A DNA stretch of 15,214 bases from Candidatus Dadabacteria bacterium RIFCSPHIGHO2_12_FULL_53_21 (GCA_001775255.1 MFCJ01000122.1:1-15214); one strand, 5' to 3'. Counted from the first letter of the stretch, positions 7,271-14,821 are shown. The notes: generated by a model from the sequence alone, not told the origin. Numbers and translations are program-made.

Positions 7271-7299
7271 TTGAAATAGGCTACATTATATGTTAATAA
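7271..7299 (+). promoter_or_regulatory. Candidate promoter of the rpsB operon
   Basis: TTGAAA (7271-7276) and TAATAA (7294-7299) are 17 bp apart, with a TG at 7291-7292 forming an extended -10. Transcription would begin near 7306, giving a leader of about 40 nt before rpsB. The -10 is imperfect. No other promoter-like pair was seen in the gap. Confidence 0.5.
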
Positions 7300-7347
7300 A
7301 GTTCGTTTTACCCAAATAAAAATCGGTATAAATCAGGAGGCATTTTA

Positions 7348-8337
7348 ATGGCAGAAGAAATACAGCCGACCGAACAGGTGAACGAGGTAATCAGCATGAA
7401 GCAGCTTCTCGAAGCGGGTGTCCATTTCGGCCATCAGATAAGCCACTGGAACCCGAAAATGAAGGAGTTCATCTTCGGGAACAGAAACGGCATACACATT
7501 ATCGATCTCCAGCAGACAGTGGGGCTTTTCAAAAAGGCCTACAATTTTGTTAGGGACGTAGCCGCTGAAGGGGGTGAGGTACTGTTCGTCGGGACCAAGA
7601 AGCAAGCCCAGGGTATAATCGCCGAAGAGACCACGCGCTCCGGCATGCCTTACGTCAATACACGCTGGCTCGGGGGCACGCTTACAAACTTCAACACTAT
7701 CAGGTCCCGCGTTGACTACCTGCTCGAATTGAAGAAGCTCGAAGAGGAAGGGCAGATGGAATTGCTCCCGAAGAAGGAAGCAAAGGGGTTAAAAAGAGAG
7801 ATCCAGAAACTGGAACTGCTCCTGGGCGGCGTCGTTAACATGAAAAGGACACCCCAGGCGCTCTATATCGTCGACACGAGGAAAGAGCACATCGCGGTAC
7901 ATGAAGCGAGGAGGCTCGGCATACCGATAGTAGCAGTGGTGGACACAAATTCGGACCCGGCTGATGCCGATTACGTGATCCCGAGCAACGACGACGCCAT
8001 AAGGGCCATAAAGCTGTTCACGTCCAGAATCTCCGACGCCTGCGTCGAAGGAAGACACGCATACGAGCAGAGACTCCAGGCGGGTGAAGTCGTCAGGAAG
8101 CCGCAGCACGACCAGGTCGTCGTCGAAAGAAAGGTATTCGTATTCAAGGAGTTCGGAGAGGAATCCGTGAAAGAGGAAGCTACCTCCGTTGCGGTATCCG
8201 AGAGCAGTCAGCCGGGCGAAGCGCCTCAGCATACTGAATCGAGAGACAAGCAGCCCTCAAAACCCAAGGCACCGGCCAAAGGCACCACCGAAGAGGAAGA
8301 CACTTACACATACACTCATACCGATAAAGCGGAGTAA
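7348..8337 (+). CDS. rpsB: 30S ribosomal protein S2
   Basis: S2 is part of the small ribosomal subunit and helps anchor S1 and the head region. The family core is unmistakable: LLEAGVHFGHQ (20-30), NGIHIIDLQQT (47-57), VGTKKQA (81-87), NTRWLGGTLTNF (104-115) and GIPIVAVVDTNSDP (191-204). AGGAGG at 7335-7340, 7 nt before the ATG, fixes the start. At 329 aa it is much longer than the usual 230-260. The core ends near residue 240, and a tail of about 90 residues rich in E, K, S, P and T follows. It is the first gene of an operon with tsf, pyrH and frr. In many bacteria S2 represses its own mRNA leader; no such structure could be confirmed here. Confidence 0.98.
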   Translation: MAEEIQPTEQVNEVISMKQLLEAGVHFGHQISHWNPKMKEFIFGNRNGIHIIDLQQTVGLFKKAYNFVRDVAAEGGEVLFVGTKKQAQGIIAEETTRSGMPYVNTRWLGGTLTNFNTIRSRVDYLLELKKLEEEGQMELLPKKEAKGLKREIQKLELLLGGVVNMKRTPQALYIVDTRKEHIAVHEARRLGIPIVAVVDTNSDPADADYVIPSNDDAIRAIKLFTSRISDACVEGRHAYEQRLQAGEVVRKPQHDQVVVERKVFVFKEFGEESVKEEATSVAVSESSQPGEAPQHTESRDKQPSKPKAPAKGTTEEEDTYTYTHTDKAE

Positions 8338-8398
8338 ATCGCAGCGCGATCGCGGAGAGAGTCTTCGGGCAAGAAATCAAGGAGGAATCTAACACGAA

Positions 8399-9004
8399 AT
8401 GGCAGATATTACGGCACAAATGGTAAAGGAAATACGGGACAGGACGGGCGCACCCTTTATCGACTGCAAAAAGGCATTGGAGGAGGTTGCAGGCGACTTC
8501 GATAAAGCTATAGAGATACTAAAAATCAAGGGCGTGGCCAAGGCGGCAAAAAAAGTCGGCAGAGAAACCCCCGAAGGAACTATTACCTCCTACATACACG
8601 CGGGCGGGAAGATCGGCGTACTTGTAGAAATAAACTGCGAAACCGATTTCGTCGCGAGGAACGATGAGTTCCAGGCTTTCGCGAAAGAGGTCGCGATGCA
8701 GATAGCGGCCGGCAACCCGAGATACGTCAGCAGGGAGTTCATTCCCGAAGAGGAGCTTGCGAAGGAGAAAGAGATAATGAAAGCCCAGGTTATAGAGTCG
8801 GGCAAGCCGGCGAATATAGCGGACAAGATCGCTGAAGGGAAAATCGAGAAGTTTTACGAGGAAGTCTGTCTGCTCGACCAGGTATACATCAGGGACACCA
8901 AATTAAAGATCAACGACCTCCTGCAGGCGCTCATCGCGAAGATCGGGGAAAATATCAAGGTCAGAAGGTTTGTAAGGTTCCAGCTGGGTGAAATCCTGGA
9001 TTAA
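8399..9004 (+). CDS. tsf: Elongation factor Ts (short form)
   Basis: EF-Ts is the nucleotide exchange factor that reloads EF-Tu with GTP in the cytoplasm. The N-terminal UBA-like domain has MVKEIRDRTGAPFIDCKKAL (8-27) and GVAKAAKKVGRETPEG (45-60). The EF-Tu-contacting TDFV motif is at 82-85. At 201 aa it is the short form without the extended C-terminal subdomain of the 283-aa E. coli protein, as known from Thermus and various other bacteria. AAGGAGG (8379-8385) lies 13 nt upstream of the ATG, a rather long spacing, but the N-terminus matches the family exactly. It is 61 bp after rpsB, and its TAA overlaps the ATG of pyrH by one base. Confidence 0.98.
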   Translation: MADITAQMVKEIRDRTGAPFIDCKKALEEVAGDFDKAIEILKIKGVAKAAKKVGRETPEGTITSYIHAGGKIGVLVEINCETDFVARNDEFQAFAKEVAMQIAAGNPRYVSREFIPEEELAKEKEIMKAQVIESGKPANIADKIAEGKIEKFYEEVCLLDQVYIRDTKLKINDLLQALIAKIGENIKVRRFVRFQLGEILD

Positions 9005-9762
9005 TGACGGAAAAAATGAATTCTCCGAAAACCAAGTCCGCACCGAAATACCGCAGGATCCTTCTAAAGCTCAGCGGAGAGGCCCTCCAGGGGCCCGAAG
9101 GGTATGGCATCAACTCGAAGGCGCTCGACGCTATTTCGGATGAGATAGCCGAAGTCCAGAGCTTGGGTATCGAGATTGCCATCGTCATCGGGGGCGGGAA
9201 CATCTTCAGGGGCGTGGCGGGAGCCGAAACAGGCATAGACAGGTCGACCGGGGATTATATGGGGATGCTGGCCACCGTTATAAACGCGCTGGCCCTCCAG
9301 GCATTGCTCGAGAAGAGACAATTACATACGAGGGTGCAGTCCGCCCTCGAGATAAGGCAGGTGGCCGAGCCCTATATACGCAGGCGTGCTATAAGGCACC
9401 TCGAAAAGAGAAGGGTCGTCATATTCGCCGCGGGCACCGGGAACCCGTTCTTCACGACAGATACCGCCGCGACACTGAGGGCTCTCGAAATAGGGGCGGA
9501 CCTCATACTCAAGGCGACCAAGGTCGACGGGGTTTACGACAAGGACCCGCTAAAGTTTAAGGACGCGGTTAAATTCAACGAGCTCACCTATATGGACGTG
9601 ATTCAAAAAGAGCTTAAGATTATGGACGCGACAGCCATGTCGTTATGCATGCAGGGCAATATACCGATAATCGTTTTCAATCTGTTCGAACGCGGTAATA
9701 TTAAGAAAGCCGTTATGGGTATGGATATCGGCACGAAAGTCAGGAGCGATAAAAATGAGTGA
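9004..9762 (+). CDS. pyrH: UMP kinase
   Basis: UMP kinase of the bacterial amino-acid-kinase-fold type, which converts UMP to UDP for RNA, DNA and cell-envelope precursor synthesis. It is usually hexameric and controlled by GTP and UTP. Visible motifs are LLKLSGEAL (20-28), IGGGNIFRG (62-70), GTGNPFFTTDTAA (144-156) and KATKVDGVYDKDP (170-182). Length is 252 aa, with about 13 extra N-terminal residues compared with E. coli. The start overlaps the tsf stop (TAATG), implying coupled translation. The gene ends 8 nt inside frr. Confidence 0.98.
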   Translation: MTEKMNSPKTKSAPKYRRILLKLSGEALQGPEGYGINSKALDAISDEIAEVQSLGIEIAIVIGGGNIFRGVAGAETGIDRSTGDYMGMLATVINALALQALLEKRQLHTRVQSALEIRQVAEPYIRRRAIRHLEKRRVVIFAAGTGNPFFTTDTAATLRALEIGADLILKATKVDGVYDKDPLKFKDAVKFNELTYMDVIQKELKIMDATAMSLCMQGNIPIIVFNLFERGNIKKAVMGMDIGTKVRSDKNE

Positions 9763-10327
9763 AGAGACAGGCATTGATGAGATTATCAGAGAAACCGAAG
9801 ACAGAATGAACAAGTCTTTACACGTGTTCGATTCGGAGCTCTCCAAAATAAGAACCGGAAGGGCCTCGACAGCGCTCGTCGAGCACATCTCGGTAGATTA
9901 TTACGGCACCCAGACGCCGATAAACCAATTGGCCACCATATCCACGCCCGAGGCCAGGACCATTCTGATTCAGCCCTGGGATATTAACGCAATCTCGGGA
10001 ATCGAAAAAGCTATAATGAAATCCGAGCTGGGCGTAAACCCGGCCAACGACGGGAAGGTGATCAGAATAGCCATACCCGTGCTGACCGAGGAGCGCAGGA
10101 AAGACCTCGTCAAGCACATAAGCAAACTCGCCGAGGAATACAGGGTCGCGGTGAGGCAGATAAGGAAGGACATGAACGGCAAGCTCAAGGACGCTGAAAA
10201 GGAAAAACACGTGCCGGAAGACGCTGCAAAAAAGAATCTCAATAAAATACAAGAGATTACGGACAAATTCATTCAAAAAATCAATGAGCGGATGGAGAAA
10301 AAGGAAAAGGATATCCTCGAGGTATAG
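9755..10327 (+). CDS. frr: Ribosome recycling factor
   Basis: RRF works with EF-G to split the post-termination ribosome. The 190-aa length matches the family (about 185). Typical segments are KIRTGRAS (31-38), the VDYYGTQTPINQLA strand-hinge region (47-60), NDGKVIRI (98-105), TEERRKDLVK (111-120) and AVRQIRKD (132-139). AGGAG at 9742-9746, inside pyrH, lies 8 nt before the ATG. The 8-nt overlap with pyrH suggests translational coupling. It is the last gene of the conserved operon; the usual followers uppS and cdsA are not present. Confidence 0.98.
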   Translation: MSEETGIDEIIRETEDRMNKSLHVFDSELSKIRTGRASTALVEHISVDYYGTQTPINQLATISTPEARTILIQPWDINAISGIEKAIMKSELGVNPANDGKVIRIAIPVLTEERRKDLVKHISKLAEEYRVAVRQIRKDMNGKLKDAEKEKHVPEDAAKKNLNKIQEITDKFIQKINERMEKKEKDILEV

Positions 10328-10401
10328 ATTTTCCGTGCCAGCCGTCCGAAGTTTACCCAGAGCTTTAAAACCCCCTGCAAAAGTCTCTAAATCAATAGCA
10401 A

Positions 10402-10430
10402 TTGTAGGTTTTCCGGAATTACTCTATAAT
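10402..10430 (+). promoter_or_regulatory. Promoter of the small membrane protein gene
   Basis: TTGTAG (10402-10407) and a perfect TATAAT (10425-10430) are 17 bp apart. Transcription would start near 10437, about 27 nt before the ATG at 10464. The gap after frr (10328-10401) holds no clear terminator, so read-through from the ribosomal operon is also possible. Confidence 0.65.
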
Positions 10431-10463
10431 TAAAGCTAAGAATAAAGAGAAGCGGGGAAGACG

Positions 10464-10709
10464 ATGAGAGACTCACTATCCAGTGCTTTTTCTTATTTGT
10501 TCATGGCAGCTATCTTCGTATCCGTTATCTCTCTATTCGCAGTTCTAATAATTTTTATGCGGTCTTATATGATGGAAATTGGCGGTATGGAAAAACAGGC
10601 GGGATATGCGTTTCTATATGTTTTTATAATATGCATAATCGCCGCTCCGATTTTTCATTATATATCAAACAAGCTGGAAAAGAATACAAAGGGCATGGAT
10701 GAAATTTGA
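10464..10709 (+). CDS. Small two-helix membrane protein, unknown function
   Basis: The 81-aa product has two hydrophobic segments, about residues 10-32 and 47-66, joined by a short methionine-rich loop (MMEIGGM at 36-42). It ends in a charged tail (KLEKNTKGMDE). It fits a small inner-membrane hairpin with both ends in the cytoplasm. A near-consensus promoter just upstream and a GGGGA ribosome binding site support expression. The gene is more AT-rich than its neighbours, partly because of its hydrophobic codons. I do not recognise the family. Confidence 0.65.
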   Translation: MRDSLSSAFSYLFMAAIFVSVISLFAVLIIFMRSYMMEIGGMEKQAGYAFLYVFIICIIAAPIFHYISNKLEKNTKGMDEI

Positions 10710-10747
10710 GTACTATGAAATCCGACATTTCAGGGGGGAGGAATAAT

Positions 10748-10820
10748 CCGTAAGGGGCGTTATTAGATTGAGTCCGTGAGCGGAAAGTACGGACAACAGC
10801 CGCTCAGGGAAGGTTTACGG
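10748..10820 (+). ncRNA. Possible structured RNA with pseudoknot
   Basis: Three complementary pairs can be drawn in this gene-free stretch. The outer helix is CCGTAA (10748-10753) with TTACGG (10815-10820). Inside it, GTCCGT (10772-10777) pairs with ACGGAC (10789-10794). The loop of that hairpin holds GAGCGG (10778-10783), which pairs with CCGCTC (10800-10805), extendable by T10777-A10806. The two inner helices cross, so they form a pseudoknot or two exclusive folds. I could not match it to a riboswitch class I know. Stems of 6 bp also arise by chance in 80 bp, so this is a candidate only. Confidence 0.3.
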
Positions 10821-10944
10821 CGTCGGCTTCAAAAATCCTGGATGATGGGTTCATGTTAAATCGGGATTTATTTATACGGGTTGCCGAGGATTGGTTCCAT
10901 ACCGGTCTCCGGGCGGGGTCCCGCTATTTCGTTCAGGTCTAGTG

Positions 10945-12867
10945 ATGGATAAAATGCACAAACAAAATATGCTTGCAGGGTTGAATGAAAAATTATTCAC
11001 GGACCTCGACCATATCCTGAGAAAACAGGACATTCAGATAGACCGGGCTACAAACACGGAGGAGTTCCTCGGGCATCTGAGGGATAAGCCATACGGAGTG
11101 GCAGTACTCGACACCGCGACTATCGATTTCTCGATCCCTGAAATAATCACGCGCGTTAAATCGATTTCTCAGAATACCGATATAATATTGATCACGGAAC
11201 CGGGCATGGACGGCGGCCCCGATTCAAGCAATCCGCTCGACAGCCTCGTCTACGGATATGTAGAAGCGCCTGCAAACATGAAGTACGTCGCGACCCTCAC
11301 GCTAAAAGCCCTTGAGAAACAAAAGCTTTTAAAATCGTCGGCTGCACAGAGGAGAGTCAGCCAGAAAAACGTGATCGAAACGGCGAGAAGCGGTGACGAG
11401 TCCGCGCAGAACCTCCTCCTTTCAACTTCGGTGAACAGCCTGAATTCGGCAGTCACAATTACCGATATTAACCGGAACATCATTTATATTAACAGTGCCC
11501 ATACGAGAACATTCGGATATAAACCCGAGGAGCTCATAGGGAGGAAAAGCGATATTCTATACCCGCTCGACGACCCCTCCGGGGTGAGCAGCAAGATATA
11601 TGAAGCCCTCGTAATGGTAGGCTGGGAGGGGGAAAGGCTCGCACTCAGAAAGAACGGCGACGCGTTCCCCGTGTACGAAAAAACGTCCGCAATCAAGGAT
11701 AAGGACGGACATCAGCTGGGGATCGTGTCGGTGATCGACGATATCAGCGCCCGGAGAAGGCTCCAGCAGGCACTGAAGGAGTCCGAGGAGCGCTACAGGA
11801 GCTTCGTTGAGACGGCGAAGAGCGCGATCATAGCCGTAGACGGCGAGGGTAAGATCATCCTTTTCAATCCCGCTGCGGAGAAAATATTCGGTTACCCCAG
11901 AGAAGAGATCGTCAATAAAGAGTTCAGCTCTCTCTTCCCCGGGCGGTACAAGGAAACGATACCGGCGGAGCCGGGAAGAGGGGGAGATAACGGGCTATCG
12001 CACCTCAAGGAATCGACGTCGGAGATCACGGGGCTCCATAAAAACGGCGAGGAGTTTCCGGCTGAGGTCTCTTTGTCCACGTGCAGGGTCGAAGGCAGAC
12101 CCATTTTAACCGCAATCATATTCGATATTACCGAGAGGAAAAATTTACAGGAGCAGCTTCTGCAATCGGCGAAGCTCGCGGCAATCGGCGAGCTCATCTC
12201 GGGCGTAACCCACGAGGTGAATAACCCCCTGGCCGTCGTGATCGGGTATTCCGAAATGCTGCTCTCGGAACCCGACCTCAGCGGCGAATCCAGGGAGGCC
12301 ATTAAGGCCATACACGCCGAATCGGAAAGGGCTAAAAAAGTGATACAGAACATGCTCTCGTTCGCAAGGAAGCACAATCCCGAAAAAGACGTCATACAGG
12401 TAAACGACATATTGGAAAAGACACTGGGACTTACGGACTACGAGCTCAGAAAAAATTCGGTAAATGTGGTTAAAGACCTCGACCCGGACCTTCCCGAGAC
12501 GGTAGGCGACCCGAACCAGCTGCAGCAGGTCTTCCTGAACCTTATTATTAATTCGCAGCAGGCCATGTCGGAAATAAACGACACGAGACAGCTTACGATC
12601 AGGAGCAGGCTAAAGGAGACCGATCCCGTAGGGGGCATCGGCAGGAGGAATGTCATTCAGATCGCGTTTGAGGATAACGGCCCAGGGATACCCGATTCAA
12701 GCATCAATAAGGTATTCGACCCGTTCTATACGACCAAACCGAAAGGCAAAGGCACGGGCCTCGGGCTCTCGGTGTCTTTCGGCATTATTAAAGAACACGG
12801 CGGGGAAATATTCGTCAGGCCCAACGAGGTAAGGGGAGTCACATTCTTCGTCGAGCTGCCTGCCTGA
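10945..12867 (+). CDS. Soluble PAS-PAS histidine kinase with degenerate receiver
   Basis: This 640-aa sensor kinase has no membrane segment, so it senses in the cytoplasm. Residues about 10-128 look like a receiver domain: D56 sits at the phosphoacceptor place, but the acidic pocket is missing and the conserved lysine before proline is E107 (YVEAP). Two PAS domains follow (about 158-270 and 281-396; ITDINRNIIYIN and AVDGEGKIILFNPAAEKIFGY). The HisKA segment has H423 in SGVTHEVNNPLA. The ATPase domain has the N box around 525-540, DNGPGIP (577-583) and GKGTGLGLS (601-609). The frame is open from a TTG at 10891, but the ATG at 10945 has AGG 7 nt upstream and is preferred. No response regulator is nearby, so its partner and signal are unknown. 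Confidence 0.93.
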   Translation: MDKMHKQNMLAGLNEKLFTDLDHILRKQDIQIDRATNTEEFLGHLRDKPYGVAVLDTATIDFSIPEIITRVKSISQNTDIILITEPGMDGGPDSSNPLDSLVYGYVEAPANMKYVATLTLKALEKQKLLKSSAAQRRVSQKNVIETARSGDESAQNLLLSTSVNSLNSAVTITDINRNIIYINSAHTRTFGYKPEELIGRKSDILYPLDDPSGVSSKIYEALVMVGWEGERLALRKNGDAFPVYEKTSAIKDKDGHQLGIVSVIDDISARRRLQQALKESEERYRSFVETAKSAIIAVDGEGKIILFNPAAEKIFGYPREEIVNKEFSSLFPGRYKETIPAEPGRGGDNGLSHLKESTSEITGLHKNGEEFPAEVSLSTCRVEGRPILTAIIFDITERKNLQEQLLQSAKLAAIGELISGVTHEVNNPLAVVIGYSEMLLSEPDLSGESREAIKAIHAESERAKKVIQNMLSFARKHNPEKDVIQVNDILEKTLGLTDYELRKNSVNVVKDLDPDLPETVGDPNQLQQVFLNLIINSQQAMSEINDTRQLTIRSRLKETDPVGGIGRRNVIQIAFEDNGPGIPDSSINKVFDPFYTTKPKGKGTGLGLSVSFGIIKEHGGEIFVRPNEVRGVTFFVELPA

Positions 12868-12892
12868 TCAGTGTTACAAATCAGCATTACAA
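12867..12892. repeat. 13-bp tandem repeat between convergent genes
   Basis: ATCAGTGTTACAA is followed directly by ATCAGCATTACAA, matching at 11 of 13 positions. It overlaps the last base of the kinase stop codon. The rest of the gap to the end of serS has no hairpin plus T run. Function unknown. Confidence 0.6.
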
Positions 12893-12933
12893 ACCCGCTC
12901 CCGGCGTATCTATAAATCAGACCGGCCTTCCCG

Positions 12934-14214
12934 CTAGGTTGTAATTCTCTCAACGCCGCCCATGTAGGGTACGAGCGCCCTGGGAATGGTGACGGTACCG
13001 TCCGGTTCCTGGAAATTCTCGAGTATCGCTACGACGGTCCTTCCGACCGCGAGCCCGGAGCCGTTTAACGTATGTACGAGCCTGGGTTTCCCCCCCCCTG
13101 CCTGACGGTACCTGATAGACGCCCTCCTCGCCTGAAAATCCTGGAAGTTGCTGCAGGACGAGATCTCCCTGTATGTATTCTCGCTCGGCACCCACACCTC
13201 TATGTCGTAAGTCTTCGCCGATGAGAACCCCATATCCCCCGTACAGAGAACGACCACGCGGTACGGCAGCTCCAGCAGCTCAAGGATACGGTACGCGTTC
13301 GCAGTGAGGGACTCGAGCTCATCGTACGAGCTCTCGGGAGCGGCGAATTTCACGAGCTCGACCTTGTTGAACTGGTGCTGTCTGATTATACCCCTGACGT
13401 CCTTTCCGTAAGAACCCGCCTCGCTCCTGAAGCACGGGGTATAGGCCGCATACTTTATCGGCAGGTCGTCACCGCTCAGTATCTCGTCCCTGTGTATGTT
13501 GGTTACCGGGACCTCGGCAGTGGGTATGAGGTAATAATCCGTTCCTTCCACCTTGAACAAATCGGCGGCGAATTTGGGCAGGTTGCCCGTACCTATAAAG
13601 CTCTCGCTGTTCGCCATGAACGGCGGGAGCACCTCCTTGTATCCGTGCTCCCTCGTATGTATATCGAGCATAAAATTTATTAAAGCCCTTTCGAGCCTTG
13701 CCCCGAGCCCCTTATAAAGCGCGAACCTTGCGCCTGTGATCTTGGCGGCCCTGTCGAGATCGATTATATCGAGTATTTTCCCGAGCTCTACGTGATCCTT
13801 CGGTTCAAAACCGAATACCCTGGGCTCCCCCCACCTTCTCACTTCCCTGTTATCAGCGGAATCCTTTCCGACCGGCACTGATTCATGGGGCATATTCGGG
13901 ACCCCCAAGAGGAATTCCCTGAGATTATTATCCGCATTCGATCTATCGCCGGCGAGGTCCTTTATTTTGTCCGAGATCACTCTAAGCTCCGCCTGCAGCC
14001 TGTCCGCGGCACCCTGGTCCCCTTCACGTTTCAGCTCCCCGAACCTCTTCGAGCCGACGTTCCTTTCATGCTCGAGCTCCTCCACCCGTTTTATGATCTG
14101 CCGCCTCTCCTGATCGAGAGACCTGAACCTCCCGGAGTCAAACGGCGCGCCGCGGTCTTTCATTCCGGCTGCGACTTTTTCGAGATTCTCTTCAACGTAT
14201 TTGGAATCGAGCAT
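12934..14214 (-). CDS. serS: Seryl-tRNA synthetase
   Basis: Class II synthetase that charges tRNA-Ser (and tRNA-Sec where present) with serine in the cytoplasm. Residues about 1-105 form the N-terminal tRNA-binding coiled coil. The catalytic core shows TAEVP (232-236), motif 2 around CFRSEAGSYGKDVRG (261-275) and motif 3 NGSGLAVGRTVVAILEN (384-400). From the ATG at 14214 it has 426 aa, the family norm. A GTG at 14220 is also in frame but overlaps the ribosome binding site, while AGG 5 nt before the ATG favours 14214. A run of nine C (G on the coding strand) at 13090-13098 encodes three glycines near residue 373. Archease lies upstream on the same strand. Confidence 0.98.
   Translation of the reverse strand: MLDSKYVEENLEKVAAGMKDRGAPFDSGRFRSLDQERRQIIKRVEELEHERNVGSKRFGELKREGDQGAADRLQAELRVISDKIKDLAGDRSNADNNLREFLLGVPNMPHESVPVGKDSADNREVRRWGEPRVFGFEPKDHVELGKILDIIDLDRAAKITGARFALYKGLGARLERALINFMLDIHTREHGYKEVLPPFMANSESFIGTGNLPKFAADLFKVEGTDYYLIPTAEVPVTNIHRDEILSGDDLPIKYAAYTPCFRSEAGSYGKDVRGIIRQHQFNKVELVKFAAPESSYDELESLTANAYRILELLELPYRVVVLCTGDMGFSSAKTYDIEVWVPSENTYREISSCSNFQDFQARRASIRYRQAGGGKPRLVHTLNGSGLAVGRTVVAILENFQEPDGTVTIPRALVPYMGGVERITT
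13090..13098. repeat. Nine-base C tract inside serS
   Basis: An uninterrupted run of nine C on the plus strand reads as GGG GGG GGG (Gly-Gly-Gly) in serS. Such tracts are prone to slippage and sequencing error. The frame is intact on both sides here. Confidence 0.7.
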
Positions 14215-14220
14215 GGCCAC

Positions 14221-14400
14221 CTGATCCTGAATTTAGTCGGTTTCATTCACAAAATATCCATGAATTCCCGCGCGCACCCGGAAGCGTCCCGTCGGATACC
14301 GCCCGCTAACCCCGCGCCCGGCTTTCCATGAATAGAGCTCCGCACCTCATAAAATTCGAGGCACAAAGCATATAACTCTTTATAACAGAAAGAAATTATT
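14221..14400. other. Gap between archease and serS
   Basis: No gene, tRNA or clear terminator is visible in these 180 bp. A weak CCTC/GAGG inverted repeat near 14346-14362 has no following T run on the minus strand. Read-through from archease into serS is therefore possible. Confidence 0.5.
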
Positions 14401-14814
14401 TCAAATATCGAAAACTATTTCGGCCATAAATCTATCATTCACTCTCTCGATTTTCAAATTATGATACGTGGCCGCCTTGATGTCGAGCAGGAGCTCGTGC
14501 CTGCCAAGGTCGATCTTTTCACCCTTAAGCCTGCCTTTGAGCCTATAACCGTCGGTAAGCTCTATCTCCGCTTCGCTGAAAACCATCTTCCGGACCTGAT
14601 GGATATAGAGTATCTCGCTCAGCATTTTTATCAGAAGCTCCTCCCCGGTCTCAGCCTCGGCTTGGAACACCACCTCTTCGACAGGCCTGACCGACTCCCT
14701 CTCCGTAATAAGGGACAAAAGGGCCAGCGCGGCGTTTTTTAATAAATCCGCGAAGCTCCCGCCGTATACCCTGACCCCGATATCGGCCGTATGCTCGAAG
14801 ACTTCAAAGCCCAT
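14401..14814 (-). CDS. Archease, RtcB RNA-ligase accessory factor
   Basis: The protein has the archease signatures. FEHTADIGVRVYG lies just after the start, an acidic ELLIKMLSEILYI helix is in the middle, and IKAATYHNL leads to the C-terminal AEIVFDI. Archease activates RtcB, the GTP-dependent ligase that joins 3'-phosphate and 5'-OH RNA ends, as in tRNA splicing and RNA repair. The conserved aspartates (in HTAD and the final FD) are the likely metal-binding residues. The frame is open to an ATG at 14877 (158 aa), but the family usually begins a few residues before EHTAD and has about 140 aa. I therefore chose the ATG at 14814 (137 aa). AGG abuts that ATG, so initiation may be leaderless. rtcB is not in the window. 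Confidence 0.9.
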   Translation of the reverse strand: MGFEVFEHTADIGVRVYGGSFADLLKNAALALLSLITERESVRPVEEVVFQAEAETGEELLIKMLSEILYIHQVRKMVFSEAEIELTDGYRLKGRLKGEKIDLGRHELLLDIKAATYHNLKIERVNDRFMAEIVFDI

Positions 14815-14821
14815 CCTGACT

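Noticed and set aside
7285..7290. Minus-strand TATAAT as promoter of the lipid kinase gene
   Set aside because: No acceptable -35 box occurs at 16-18 bp, so it was not called despite the perfect hexamer.
10716..10732. Terminator after the small membrane protein gene (TGAAAT/ATTTCA hairpin)
   Set aside because: The stem is AT-rich and is followed by a run of G, not T.
10748..10820. Known cyclic di-GMP, glycine, fluoride or SAH riboswitch
   Set aside because: The conserved core sequences of these classes, as I remember them, are not present.
10891..10944. TTG start of the kinase at 10891
   Set aside because: The GAGGA before it directly abuts the codon, and the extra 18 residues have no domain character. 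The ATG at 10945 has a spaced AGG.
11892..12410. Minus-strand open frame (172 codons) inside the kinase gene
   Set aside because: It is antisense to the second PAS and HisKA domains and its product is serine-rich without motifs.
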